DNA from: Sphingobacteriia bacterium
GTDB lineage: Bacteria > Bacteroidota > Bacteroidia > Chitinophagales > Chitinophagaceae
DNA length: 28,173 nucleotides
Assembly (NCBI GenBank): GCA_004293505.1
Contig: RDYY01000009.1
Location: 1 to 28,173 of the forward strand
Direction of reading: 5' to 3'
Each line of letters opens with the position of its first letter. Within the stretch, counting starts at the first letter, position 1. Made by a program: the position numbers and the translations under genes. The notes beneath the pieces are model-generated. The model worked only from the letters and a program-made list of their open reading frames with translations, did no database searches and was not told where the DNA came from. Of the stretch, positions 7,409-14,961 are shown piece after piece.

Positions 7409-8668
7409 ATGAAGCAAACTGCAACTGCCCACAAAACATTTGGTATTTTTTCCTTGCCCGTGGTGGTGGCCGCTTTGGGCTATTTTGTAGACATCTATGA
7501 TTTGTTGTTGTTTACCATTGTCCGAGAACCTTCTTTGGCGGGCTTGCGCATTCCTTTGGACAATGCACCCCAAGTGATTGCAGCCAGTACCCAAATCATC
7601 AACTACCAAATGGTGGGCTTGCTCTTGGGGGGCATACTCTGGGGAACCATTGGCGACAAAAAGGGTAGGCTATCGGTTTTGTTTGGCAGCATTGCCTTGT
7701 ATTCGGTGGCCAATTTCATCACGGGCTTTGTACAAAATGTGGACCAATATGCTTGGGCAAGGTTTGTGGCGGGCGTAGGATTGGCAGGAGAATTGGGGGC
7801 AGGCATTACTTTGGTGAGTGAACTGTTGCCCAAAGAAAAACGCGGCGTGGGTACTTCTTTGGTGGCGGGCATTGGTTTGTTTGGTGCTGTCTTTGCTTAT
7901 TTTGTGTACCAGTTTACCCAAGATTGGCGCCTCTGTTATAAAATTGGTGGGGGCTTGGGCATTGGGCTTTTGCTCTTGCGCATTTCTGTTACCGAGAGTG
8001 GCATGTTCCATTCTGTAAAAGAACAAGTGGGTGTATCCAAGGGGAATTTTCTTTTGTTTTTCAATCACCGCAAGCGCTTTCGCAAGTATATTTTAGCCAT
8101 TTTGATTGGCCTGCCTACTTGGTACGTTATTGGTATTTTGGTGAACCTCAGCAACCGTTTTGCCAAAGAACTGTATGGCGACAACGCCATTGACAGTGGC
8201 CGGGCCATCATGTTTGCCTATGTGGGCATTGCCATTGGCGATATCTTGATTGGACTGGTGAGCCAATATTTTCAAAGCCGCAAAAAAGCATTGTTGAGTT
8301 TTTATGGGCTTTGTGTGGTTTTTTTGTTGTTGTTCTACAGCCCCTTGAACAGCAACGACAGCAGCATGTATTTCATTTGCGGCATGCTGGGCTTTAGCAC
8401 GGGTTTCTGGGCCATTTTTGTGACCATGGGCGAGCAATTTGGCACCAATTTGCGGGCCACTGCAGCCACCACCATTCCCAACATGGTGCGGGGTGCTTTG
8501 CCCTTGATCAATTTGATGTTTGTGAACCTGTTCCAAAAAACCTGGGGCTGGTCTTTGCTGGACAGTGGAAAGGTCACGGGATTGCTGATTTTGGGTTTGA
8601 CTTTTTTGGCCTTTTACTATACCGAGGAAACATTTCACAAAGACCTGAACTACACCGAACCAGATTAA
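7409..8668 (+). CDS. MFS transporter, metabolite:H+ symporter type
   Basis: The 419-residue protein has about 12 membrane segments, the MFS loop 2-3 motif GTIGDKKGRLSVLF, and acidic residues in helix 1 (GYFVDIYDLLLF), as in metabolite:H+ symporters for sugars, organic acids or aromatic acids. The substrate is unknown. I placed the start at the ATG at 7409 (MKQTATAHKTFG), which leaves a 19-base gap after the DedA gene. The frame is open 14 codons further upstream, but that would overlap dedA and add a non-membrane extension. The next gene follows after one base. Confidence 0.88.
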   Translation: MKQTATAHKTFGIFSLPVVVAALGYFVDIYDLLLFTIVREPSLAGLRIPLDNAPQVIAASTQIINYQMVGLLLGGILWGTIGDKKGRLSVLFGSIALYSVANFITGFVQNVDQYAWARFVAGVGLAGELGAGITLVSELLPKEKRGVGTSLVAGIGLFGAVFAYFVYQFTQDWRLCYKIGGGLGIGLLLLRISVTESGMFHSVKEQVGVSKGNFLLFFNHRKRFRKYILAILIGLPTWYVIGILVNLSNRFAKELYGDNAIDSGRAIMFAYVGIAIGDILIGLVSQYFQSRKKALLSFYGLCVVFLLLFYSPLNSNDSSMYFICGMLGFSTGFWAIFVTMGEQFGTNLRATAATTIPNMVRGALPLINLMFVNLFQKTWGWSLLDSGKVTGLLILGLTFLAFYYTEETFHKDLNYTEPD

Positions 8669-8669
8669 A

Positions 8670-9710
8670 ATGTGGCCTTTTTTTCACACTTACAAAAAGG
8701 GCGATCTTTTGCCCCAAAAAATATTGGTGGTGCGTTTTTCCTCCATCGGCGACATTGTATTGACCACCTTGGCCCTGCGTTGTTTGCGCCAACAATTGCC
8801 CCAAGCACAAATTCATTTTTTGTGCAAAGCCGCCATGGCGGCTGTTTTAGAAGCTTCCCCCTACATTGACCACCACCACCATTTTAAGGGTGACTTGTCG
8901 GCCACCATCCAAGCCTTGAAAGCAGAAAATTTTGACTTGGTGGTAGACTGGCACAAAAATTTTCGCAGCTTTCGGCTGGCCATGGCGCTGCGGGTTCCTG
9001 TCTTGTCTTACCAAAAATTAAGCTGGGAAAAATTCTTGCTCACCCGTTTTGGCATCAACCGCATGCCGCAGCGCCACATTGCCCTGCGTTGTTTGGATGC
9101 GCTGGCCCCTTTGGGCATTCAAGACGACGGCCAGGGCTTGGATTATTTTATTCCTGCGGGCAAAGGGCTGGACGAAAACGATTTGCCCCTGTCGCACCGC
9201 TTTGGGTATGTGGCATTGGTCATTGGGGCTTCTTATGCCACCAAAAAACTCCCCACCGACAAGCTCATTGCCCTTTGCGGTAAAATAGATTATCCTTTGG
9301 TTTTGGTGGGCGGAAAAGAAGACGCGGCAGCGGGTGAAGCCATTGCTGCAGCCCATCCCATTCGGGTATACAATGCTTGTGGAAAATTTTCTTTGCATGC
9401 ATCGGCGGGCATAGTACAAAAAGCCAAACTGGTCATTTCGCACGATACGGGCTTGCAATACATGGCTTGTGCTTTTGGCAAAACCGTTTTGGCTGTTTGG
9501 GGCGGTACTTCTCCGCTCTTGGCAGTAGAGCCTTTTTATGGCACGGCCCACCCCATTGCCCATACCAATTTTTTGGTGCCCGGTTTGTCTTGTCAGCCCT
9601 GTTCCAATTATGGCACAAAAAAATGCCCCAAGGGGCATTTTAATTGTATGCAGTTGCAAGACCTCACTGCCATGGCCCAATTGGCCATGAAAAGCTTGGG
9701 TCTGGCTTAA
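8670..9710 (+). CDS. Glycosyltransferase family 9 (heptosyltransferase-like)
   Basis: The 346-residue protein has both GT9 signatures: KILVVRFSSIGDIVLTT near the N-terminus, with the probable catalytic Asp28, and LVISHDTGLQYMACAFGK followed by AVWGGTSP in the C-terminal half, which binds the nucleotide sugar. The family adds heptoses or related sugars to the lipopolysaccharide inner core at the cytoplasmic face. The Cys-rich tail CQPCSNYGTKKCPKGHFNC is typical of Bacteroidota members. The ATG is one base after the MFS stop. The stop lies in a TTAA palindrome shared with the convergent mdh stop, and the last codons contain the mdh terminator. Confidence 0.9.
   Translation: MWPFFHTYKKGDLLPQKILVVRFSSIGDIVLTTLALRCLRQQLPQAQIHFLCKAAMAAVLEASPYIDHHHHFKGDLSATIQALKAENFDLVVDWHKNFRSFRLAMALRVPVLSYQKLSWEKFLLTRFGINRMPQRHIALRCLDALAPLGIQDDGQGLDYFIPAGKGLDENDLPLSHRFGYVALVIGASYATKKLPTDKLIALCGKIDYPLVLVGGKEDAAAGEAIAAAHPIRVYNACGKFSLHASAGIVQKAKLVISHDTGLQYMACAFGKTVLAVWGGTSPLLAVEPFYGTAHPIAHTNFLVPGLSCQPCSNYGTKKCPKGHFNCMQLQDLTAMAQLAMKSLGLA
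9617..9641 (-). terminator. Intrinsic terminator for mdh, inside the GT9 coding sequence
   Basis: On the minus strand a perfect 10-bp inverted repeat (9641-9632 with 9629-9620, two bases between the arms) with core GCCCC/GGGGC ends in a run of seven T residues (9623-9617). It lies 65 bases beyond the mdh stop, within GT9 codons for about GTKKCPKGHF. On the plus strand the stem is followed by only TTTTAA, so it should be weaker in that direction. Confidence 0.75.
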
Positions 9711-10636
9711 AGTGTTTTCAACACATCGTTCATGCTGCGCACCGCATCGGCACTTTTGTTGAAAGCAGCTTGCTCGCTTTCGTTGAGTTGGCAATCCAAG
9801 ATTTTTTCCCAACCCTTGCGGCCAATGGTCACTGGCACACCCAAGCAAATATCGGATTGGCCAAATTCGCCTTCTAAGCTTACGCAACAGGTAAAGAGTT
9901 TTTTCTGGTCGCGCACAATGCTTTCTACCAATGCAGCACCGGCGGCGCCGGGTGCATACCAAGCAGAAGTACCAATCAATTTGGTGAGGGTAGCACCACC
10001 CACCATGGTATCGTTCACAATTTGGGTTTGTTGTTCTGCACTCAAAAACTGGGTAACAGGAATGGAATTCCAAGTGGCCAAACGGATCAAAGGAATCATG
10101 GTGGTATCACCGTGTCCACCCACTACTACAGCGTTCAAGTCTGCGGGGCTGCAACCCAAGTGTTGGCTCAATTGGTATTTGAATCGGCTGCTGTCCAAGG
10201 TGCCCCCCATGCCAATGATGCGGTGCTTGGGCAAACCAGTGGCTTGCAAAGCCAAATAGGTCATGGTGTCCATGGGATTGCTGATCACAATGATGATGGC
10301 ATCAGGAGAAAATTTCAAAATGTTTTCTGCCACGCCTTTTACAATGCCAGCATTGGTACCAATCAATTCTTCACGGGTCATGCCGGGCTTGCGGGGGATA
10401 CCGGATGTAATCACCACCACGTCGCTGCCAGCGGTTTTGCTGTAATCGTTGGTGCTGCCCACAATTTTGGTGTCAAAACCCAAGAGGGCGGCGGTTTGCA
10501 TCATGTCTTGGGCCTTTCCTTCGGCCAGACCTTCTTTGATGTCCAATAGCACCAGTTCGGTGCACAATTCTTTGCGGGCAATGTTGTCGGCACAGGTAGC
10601 ACCTACGGCGCCGGCACCTACTACGGTTACTTTCAT
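9707..10636 (-). CDS. mdh: Malate dehydrogenase, LDH-like type
   Basis: The 309-residue protein has the NAD-binding GAGAVGAT at its N-terminus and the active-site set of the LDH-like malate dehydrogenases: Arg82 and Arg88 in GIPRKPGMTR (Arg at the specificity position indicates malate rather than lactate), Asp148 and Arg151 in GTLDSSRF, and the catalytic His175 in GGHGDTT. It interconverts malate and oxaloacetate with NAD in the TCA cycle. The start at 10636 gives the standard MKVTVVGAG. A TACCTTTG box lies 37 bases upstream, so it may have its own promoter besides read-through from the cluster. Its stop shares the TTAA at 9707-9710 with the GT9 stop. Confidence 0.96.
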   Translation of the reverse strand: MKVTVVGAGAVGATCADNIARKELCTELVLLDIKEGLAEGKAQDMMQTAALLGFDTKIVGSTNDYSKTAGSDVVVITSGIPRKPGMTREELIGTNAGIVKGVAENILKFSPDAIIIVISNPMDTMTYLALQATGLPKHRIIGMGGTLDSSRFKYQLSQHLGCSPADLNAVVVGGHGDTTMIPLIRLATWNSIPVTQFLSAEQQTQIVNDTMVGGATLTKLIGTSAWYAPGAAGAALVESIVRDQKKLFTCCVSLEGEFGQSDICLGVPVTIGRKGWEKILDCQLNESEQAAFNKSADAVRSMNDVLKTL

Positions 10637-10673
10637 GGTAGTTTATTTAAGCTGGGTGAAGAATTTTCTGGCG

Positions 10674-10681
10674 CAAAGGTA
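10674..10681 (-). promoter_or_regulatory. Possible mdh promoter (-7 box TACCTTTG)
   Basis: On the minus strand TACCTTTG (10681-10674) matches the phylum -7 consensus and lies in the 53-base gap between the thioredoxin-fold gene and mdh. No TTTG or TTG is found 19-21 bases upstream, so the promoter is plausible but incomplete. The predicted leader is about 31 bases. Confidence 0.5.
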
Positions 10682-10689
10682 GGGGAGGC

Positions 10690-11193
10690 TCATGGCTTTT
10701 CTCGGACTAATTGCAACAATTCCGACATGGCTATACCAGACTCCCAGGCTTTCACAAATTTTTTGTTTTTGTCGTACAGGGCCACATAGGGGGTAAAGCG
10801 CACTTTGAAAAAGGAGGGGAGGATGTATTCGGGGTCTCGGCCCATGACCACATTGGGAAAACGGGCCATGTTGTATTGCAAATAAAACCGACGGATGTCT
10901 TGCCAATCCCGGTAGCTGACCCACACCAGCAAAACATTTTGTAAACTGTCCATTTGGGCGTTTAAGTTTTCGGCCTCGGTTTGGCAATGTCCACAATCGG
11001 GACTGAAATACACAAAAAGGGTATATGGATAAGCTGGCAAGTCAACAGAACGAACCACTGTGCTGTCGGTGCGCAACAAGGCATAAGTGGGCAAGGGCTT
11101 CTGGGCATAGGGCGGTAAAGCACTGATGGGGCTTTGGCCTTTTGCCCAAACGGAAACAAAAAGGACCAACCCAAGTAAAGAACATTTCCACAT
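10690..11193 (-). CDS. Exported thioredoxin-fold (TlpA/redoxin-like) protein
   Basis: The 167-residue protein starts with a signal peptide (MWKCSLLGLVLFVSVWAKGQ) and carries a CGHC redox pair at residues 67-70 in FVYFSPDCGHCQ, with a probable cis-Pro later in FTPYVALYD. It should act as a periplasmic thiol reductase or oxidase; the partner is unknown. I chose the ATG at 11193, four bases after the MlaF-like stop, because it gives a clean signal peptide. The frame is open 56 codons further upstream, but that stretch lies inside the ATPase gene and looks like non-coding translation. It is probably the last gene of the atpG-led cluster before mdh. Confidence 0.85.
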   Translation of the reverse strand: MWKCSLLGLVLFVSVWAKGQSPISALPPYAQKPLPTYALLRTDSTVVRSVDLPAYPYTLFVYFSPDCGHCQTEAENLNAQMDSLQNVLLVWVSYRDWQDIRRFYLQYNMARFPNVVMGRDPEYILPSFFKVRFTPYVALYDKNKKFVKAWESGIAMSELLQLVREKP

Positions 11194-11197
11194 GGTC

Positions 11198-11971
11198 TTA
11201 TTTTTTTTCGGACTCCAGCATGCGCATGTTTTTGGCATCCTGTAGGAATTCAGAAGCAAAAATGAATTTGTTGAGCAATTCGTCTTTGCTAAAAATGATT
11301 TCTTTGTTGTTGCCTTCCCACTGTTTGCGGCCTTGGTGGAGGTACAAAATATGGTCCCCAATTTCCATCACAGAGTTCATGTCGTGGGTGACCACAATGG
11401 TGGTGATGTTGAATTCTTTGGTGATGTCTTGGATCAATTGGTCGATGACCATGGAGGTTTGGGGATCCAAGCCCGAATTGGGTTCGTCGCAAAACAAGTA
11501 TTGGGGATTCAAGACTATGGAGCGGGCAATGCCTACTCTTTTTTTCATCCCCCCACTGATTTCAGCGGGGTATTTTTTGTGGGCATCGGGTAGGTTCACC
11601 CGGGCCAACACTTCGTTCACCCTTTTCTTTTTTTCGCTGCGCGACATGGCCGTAAACATGTCCAAGGGGAAAACTACATTCTCCTCTACGGTCATGGAAT
11701 CAAAGAGGGCATTGCCTTGGAACAACATCCCAATTTGCCGCCGCAATTCTTTGCGGTCTTTGTCGTCCATGCCGTGCATGTCTTGCCCATTGAACAAGAT
11801 TTGCCCCTGATCGGGTTTGAACAGTCCCACCATGCATTTGGTCAAAACGGTTTTGCCGCTGCCACTGGTGCCAATGATGAGGTTGCACTTGCCGGCTTCC
11901 ATGACCGCACTGATGTCTTCTAAAATGGTGCGGTCACCAAATTTTTTCTGGATGTGGCTGATCTCGATCAT
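11198..11971 (-). CDS. mlaF: MlaF-like ABC transporter ATP-binding protein
   Basis: The 257-residue ATPase shows Walker A GTSGSGKT (34-41), a Q-loop in MLFQGNALFDSMTVEENV, the signature ISGGMKKRVGIARS, Walker B YLFCDEPNSGLDP and the H-loop VVTHDM. The wording around the signature and Q-loop is that of the Mla/Ttg2A group, which powers phospholipid transport between inner and outer membrane. No permease or MCE-domain gene is adjacent; the only MlaE-like permease in the window is at 23725-24462 on the other strand. It starts 11 bases after lysA and is followed after four bases by the thioredoxin-fold gene. Confidence 0.88.
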   Translation of the reverse strand: MIEISHIQKKFGDRTILEDISAVMEAGKCNLIIGTSGSGKTVLTKCMVGLFKPDQGQILFNGQDMHGMDDKDRKELRRQIGMLFQGNALFDSMTVEENVVFPLDMFTAMSRSEKKKRVNEVLARVNLPDAHKKYPAEISGGMKKRVGIARSIVLNPQYLFCDEPNSGLDPQTSMVIDQLIQDITKEFNITTIVVTHDMNSVMEIGDHILYLHQGRKQWEGNNKEIIFSKDELLNKFIFASEFLQDAKNMRMLESEKK

Positions 11972-11982
11972 GGTACTGCAAA

Positions 11983-13209
11983 CTACGAAATCTTGGGCGC
12001 AATCAAGATTTGGTTGTGCAACAAGTCATCCAATTGGTCTCGCTTTCTGATGAGGAAATTCTCTTCTCCCCTCACCATGACTTGGGCGGGCAAAAACCTG
12101 GAATTATAATGGGAGCCCATTTCAAAACCATAGGCACCTGCATTGTCAAACACCAATACATCGCCCTCTCTTACTTGGGCCAAGGGCCTGTCGGTGGCAA
12201 ACGTATCGGTTTCACAAATGTGGCCCACAACGGTATAGGATTGAAGGGGTCCTTGGGGATGGCTGATGTTGCGGATGCGGTGATAAGCATCGTAAAACAT
12301 GGGCCGAATCAGGTTGTTGAAACCGGTGTTGATGCCCACAACAGTGGCAGTTGGATTTTCCTTGATGACATTGACGCTTGTCACAAAATGGCCACAGGCA
12401 CTGACCAAATATTTTCCGGGCTCGAACCAGGCTTCTAATTTTCTGCCCTGGGTTTTTTCCAGGTGGGCAAAAAAATCGGCCACCGCTTTTCCCAAAGCTG
12501 CCATGTCGGTACCCACTTCTTCGTCCTTGTAGGGCACTTTAAAACCGCCCCCCATGTCCAGGTAAACCAGGTCGGGAAATTGGGGTAAGAGGGCAGCAAA
12601 AATTTCGGCCACTTGCATGAAAACGGCCAGGTCTTTTACCTCGCTACCGGTGTGCACGTGCAAACCAGCAATTCTTAAACCATGTGCTTGGCGCAAAGCT
12701 TGTACTTGGTCCATTTGCTCAATGGGAATACCAAATTTGCTGTTGGCGTGTCCGGTCGAGATTTTCAAATTGCCTCCTGCCATGATATTGGGGCGCAGGC
12801 GCAATCCCACGGGATAAGTGCCACCATAAGCTGCCCCAAATTTGTCCAGGTTGGAGAGGGAATCAATGTTGACGGTCAGTCCCAAGGCAACGGCTGTTTG
12901 GATCTCGGCAAAGCCTATCCCATTGCTGGTATACAAAATGCGCTGGGGACTAAAACCTGCCCGCAAAGCCAGGTGTGCTTCATTGATGGAACTGCAATCA
13001 ATGTTGCAACCCAAAGCGGCTATGTGTTGTAAAATGCTGAGGTTGGTAAGGGCTTTACAGGCGTAGAAAAACTTTGCAGGTGCCGCTTGAAAAGCTTGGG
13101 TCAGGGCCTTGTATTGGGCCGAGATGACATCCACATTGTACACATAAAGTGGCGTGCCATGTTCGGCAGCCAAAGCCAAAAGCCGGGCATCTGAGGTCTG
13201 GACTGACAT
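11983..13209 (-). CDS. lysA: Diaminopimelate decarboxylase
   Basis: The 408-residue PLP enzyme of the alanine-racemase-like fold makes lysine from meso-diaminopimelate. The Schiff-base lysine is Lys52 in FYACKALTN. Further markers are HVHTGSE, the phosphate-binding DMGGGFKVPY, EPGKYLV (EPGR in many relatives), the active-site Cys in GHICETDTF, and the GAYGFEMGSHYNSR tail motif. The start MSVQTSDARL at 13209 follows the scpB stop by 13 bases. The frame is open 48 codons further upstream, but that part is an out-of-frame reading of the repetitive scpB tail. It sits in the middle of the six-gene minus-strand cluster; no lysine riboswitch is seen. Confidence 0.95.
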   Translation of the reverse strand: MSVQTSDARLLALAAEHGTPLYVYNVDVISAQYKALTQAFQAAPAKFFYACKALTNLSILQHIAALGCNIDCSSINEAHLALRAGFSPQRILYTSNGIGFAEIQTAVALGLTVNIDSLSNLDKFGAAYGGTYPVGLRLRPNIMAGGNLKISTGHANSKFGIPIEQMDQVQALRQAHGLRIAGLHVHTGSEVKDLAVFMQVAEIFAALLPQFPDLVYLDMGGGFKVPYKDEEVGTDMAALGKAVADFFAHLEKTQGRKLEAWFEPGKYLVSACGHFVTSVNVIKENPTATVVGINTGFNNLIRPMFYDAYHRIRNISHPQGPLQSYTVVGHICETDTFATDRPLAQVREGDVLVFDNAGAYGFEMGSHYNSRFLPAQVMVRGEENFLIRKRDQLDDLLHNQILIAPKIS

Positions 13210-13222
13210 GAAAAAAATTGAG

Positions 13223-14041
13223 CTATTGGGGTTTTTCCGTTTCGGGGTCTTGGTCTGCTGGTGCGGAAGGATTTTCATCTTCTGGTGCAGCAGGATCTTC
13301 TTCAGTTGATCCAGCAAGATTTTCATCTGCTGGGGTATCAGGTGCCGCTTCATCTTGGGGCAAAATCAATTCTCCCGCTTCGTTCACTTGCAAAGCAGAG
13401 ACATCGCCCTCTATGTTTTCATCTTGGGCCAGGTCTGCGATGGGCTGGTCGGTAAAGTCTTCGGGCCGGATCAAAGTGCCTTCCACCAACTGATCGGCCA
13501 AGACTTCTTTGATCTTGGGCAAATCGGCAGCAGAATTGATGCCAAAATAATCCATGAAGGTCTTGGAAGTGGCATATACCAAGGGTTTGCCCGGCATTTG
13601 TTCGTTGCGCCCACTGATCAAGATCAACTCTTTTTCCAATAATTTTTGGATGCTGTAATCACTGTTTACCCCGCGGATGGCTTCAATTTCGCCCTTGGTG
13701 ATGGGTTGTTTGTAAGCAATGATGGCCAGGGTTTCCAAAGCCGCATTGGACAAGCGCTTCAAGAACTTGTCGCCATTCAATTGGGCAATGGTTTTGTGAA
13801 AGGTTTTCTTGGTCAAGAATTGCCATCCCCCACCACTTTCCCGAACTTCAAAAGGATAAAATTCACTTTGGTATTTTTCGCGGATGCCTTCAATGGCGGT
13901 TTCCACTTGGTCCAAACTGATGCGTTCTTCCAAGAACCCAAAACTGTTGTTGATGAGTTCAACAATGTCCAAAGAAGTCAAGGGTTTGTCGCTGGCAAAA
14001 ACCAGCACTTCTATGTGCGGGATGATTTCGCTTAATTCCAT
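13223..14041 (-). CDS. scpB: Segregation and condensation protein B
   Basis: The 272-residue protein has the ScpB tandem winged-helix core (residues 1 to about 195), with NAALETLAIIAYKQPITKGEIEAIRGVNSD and the following KLLEKELI segment as the family signature. ScpB with ScpA and SMC forms the bacterial condensin that compacts and separates chromosomes. After the core comes a tail of roughly 60-70 residues that is acidic and rich in Pro and Ala, with repeated PADENLAG / PEDENPSA / PADQDPET units, probably disordered. scpA is not in the window. It starts 23 bases after the atpG stop. Confidence 0.95.
   Translation of the reverse strand: MELSEIIPHIEVLVFASDKPLTSLDIVELINNSFGFLEERISLDQVETAIEGIREKYQSEFYPFEVRESGGGWQFLTKKTFHKTIAQLNGDKFLKRLSNAALETLAIIAYKQPITKGEIEAIRGVNSDYSIQKLLEKELILISGRNEQMPGKPLVYATSKTFMDYFGINSAADLPKIKEVLADQLVEGTLIRPEDFTDQPIADLAQDENIEGDVSALQVNEAGELILPQDEAAPDTPADENLAGSTEEDPAAPEDENPSAPADQDPETEKPQ
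13250..13350 (-). repeat. Degenerate tandem repeat in the scpB tail
   Basis: The DNA contains several imperfect copies of a unit around GATGAAAATCYTKC / GAAGATCCTGC, encoding the acidic Pro/Ala-rich end of ScpB. Copies such as the two GATGAAAATC segments are nearly identical. Such a repeat could change length by slippage. The boundaries are approximate. Confidence 0.5.
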
Positions 14042-14064
14042 GGGGCAATAATACGTTATTCCCC

Positions 14065-14877
14065 TTAACCTTGCAGGGCAGCAGCACCACTCACAATTTC
14101 GGTGAGCTCTGTGGTAATGGCAGCTTGTCTGGCGCGGTTGTAGCTGATCTTGAGCGATTTCAACAATTCGTTGGCATTTTCACTGGCTTTGTCCATGGCC
14201 GTCATGCGGGCACCGTGTTCAGAAGCACTACCATCCAAAACGGCTTTGAACAATTGGGTGTTCAAGATCTTGGGCATCAGCTCGGCCACCAGGGTTTCTT
14301 TGGCAGGCTCAAAAATAAAATCAGCTTTTTTGCTGCCAGCTTTGGCGGCTACTTTGCGAATGGGTAAAAAGGGTTCGGCGGTAAACACCTGGGTAGCTGC
14401 ATTTTTGAATTCACTGTAAATGATCTCTACCGCGTCAAATTCCTTGGCTTCAAAAGCCTGCATGGCCGCTTGGGCAGCTGCTTGAACGGCTTCAAAATTC
14501 AGGTTCAGGTAAATGTCTTTGAATTGGTCGTTGGTTTTGTAACCAGCTTTGGTCAAGCTTTCCCAACCTTTTTTACCAATGTTCCAAATGGTGACTTGCC
14601 CTTTGGCGGCTGCATTGGGGTCTGAGGTCACCACAATCAACAAGATTTTTTCGGGCGCCCTTTCCTCTGCCAAAGCCAATTGCATGCCCCCTTCTAAGCT
14701 ACCGACGATATTGGCCAGCATGTCTTGCAATTTCTGGGCATAGGGGCGCATTTGGGTGATGGCGTCTTGGGCCCGGCGCAATTTTGCGGCACTCACCATT
14801 TTCATGGCTTTGGTGATTTGCTGGGTACTTTGAACGCTTTTGATGCGGTTTCTGACTTCTTTCAGTTGTCCGGCCAT
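14065..14877 (-). CDS. atpG: ATP synthase F1 gamma subunit
   Basis: The 270-residue protein begins MAGQLKEVRNRIKSVQSTQQ and ends ISYNRARQAAITTELTEIVSGAAAL, the two long helices that form the rotating shaft of F1. It is slightly shorter than the usual 285-295 residues, with the difference in the middle domain. It couples rotation in the membrane sector to ATP synthesis. No other atp gene is next to it: upstream is an unknown gene and downstream is scpB. A promoter (CTTG-N20-TACTTTTG) and a hairpin at the predicted mRNA 5' end precede it, so it probably heads the cluster atpG-scpB-lysA-mlaF-redoxin. Confidence 0.95.
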   Translation of the reverse strand: MAGQLKEVRNRIKSVQSTQQITKAMKMVSAAKLRRAQDAITQMRPYAQKLQDMLANIVGSLEGGMQLALAEERAPEKILLIVVTSDPNAAAKGQVTIWNIGKKGWESLTKAGYKTNDQFKDIYLNLNFEAVQAAAQAAMQAFEAKEFDAVEIIYSEFKNAATQVFTAEPFLPIRKVAAKAGSKKADFIFEPAKETLVAELMPKILNTQLFKAVLDGSASEHGARMTAMDKASENANELLKSLKISYNRARQAAITTELTEIVSGAAALQG

Positions 14878-14897
14878 GGGAATTCAGGGTTTTCAGG

Positions 14898-14919
14898 TGA
14901 AGGGGCAGGCCCCATTTCA
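14898..14919 (-). other. Hairpin at the predicted 5' end of the atpG mRNA
   Basis: On the minus strand TGAA and GGGG pair with CCCC and TTCA around a CCTG loop, with a two-base bulge. The first base is about six bases after the -7 box, where transcription should begin. No T-run follows, so it is not a terminator. It may protect the 5' end or be chance. Confidence 0.35.
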
Positions 14920-14924
14920 GGCCG

Positions 14925-14956
14925 CAAAAGTAGTTGAAAAGGGGCAATTTCCCAAG
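14925..14956 (-). promoter_or_regulatory. atpG promoter (CTTG-N20-TACTTTTG)
   Basis: On the minus strand CTTG (14956-14953) and TACTTTTG (14932-14925) are 20 bases apart, with a full match to the -7 consensus and three of four bases at -33. The -7 box ends 47 bases before the atpG ATG, so the leader would be about 40 bases. Confidence 0.65.
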
Positions 14957-14961
14957 CTTGC

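Noticed and set aside
8670..9710. GT9 as part of a lipopolysaccharide cluster
   Set aside because: No other lipopolysaccharide gene is adjacent; its neighbours are transporters and a DedA protein, so only family membership is claimed.
9719..9735. Small inverted repeat GTGTT/AACAC as a terminator for the GT9 mRNA
   Set aside because: The stem is five AT-rich pairs with no T-run after it, too weak to call.
9018..10073. 351-codon minus-strand frame spanning the GT9/mdh junction
   Set aside because: It is in a different frame from mdh and antisense to GT9. The composition is unlike a real protein and both overlapped genes are well supported.
13210..13353. 48-codon N-terminal extension of lysA
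   Set aside because: It translates the repetitive scpB tail out of frame, giving a Lys/Gln/Leu repeat. LysA homologues start at the ATG at 13209.
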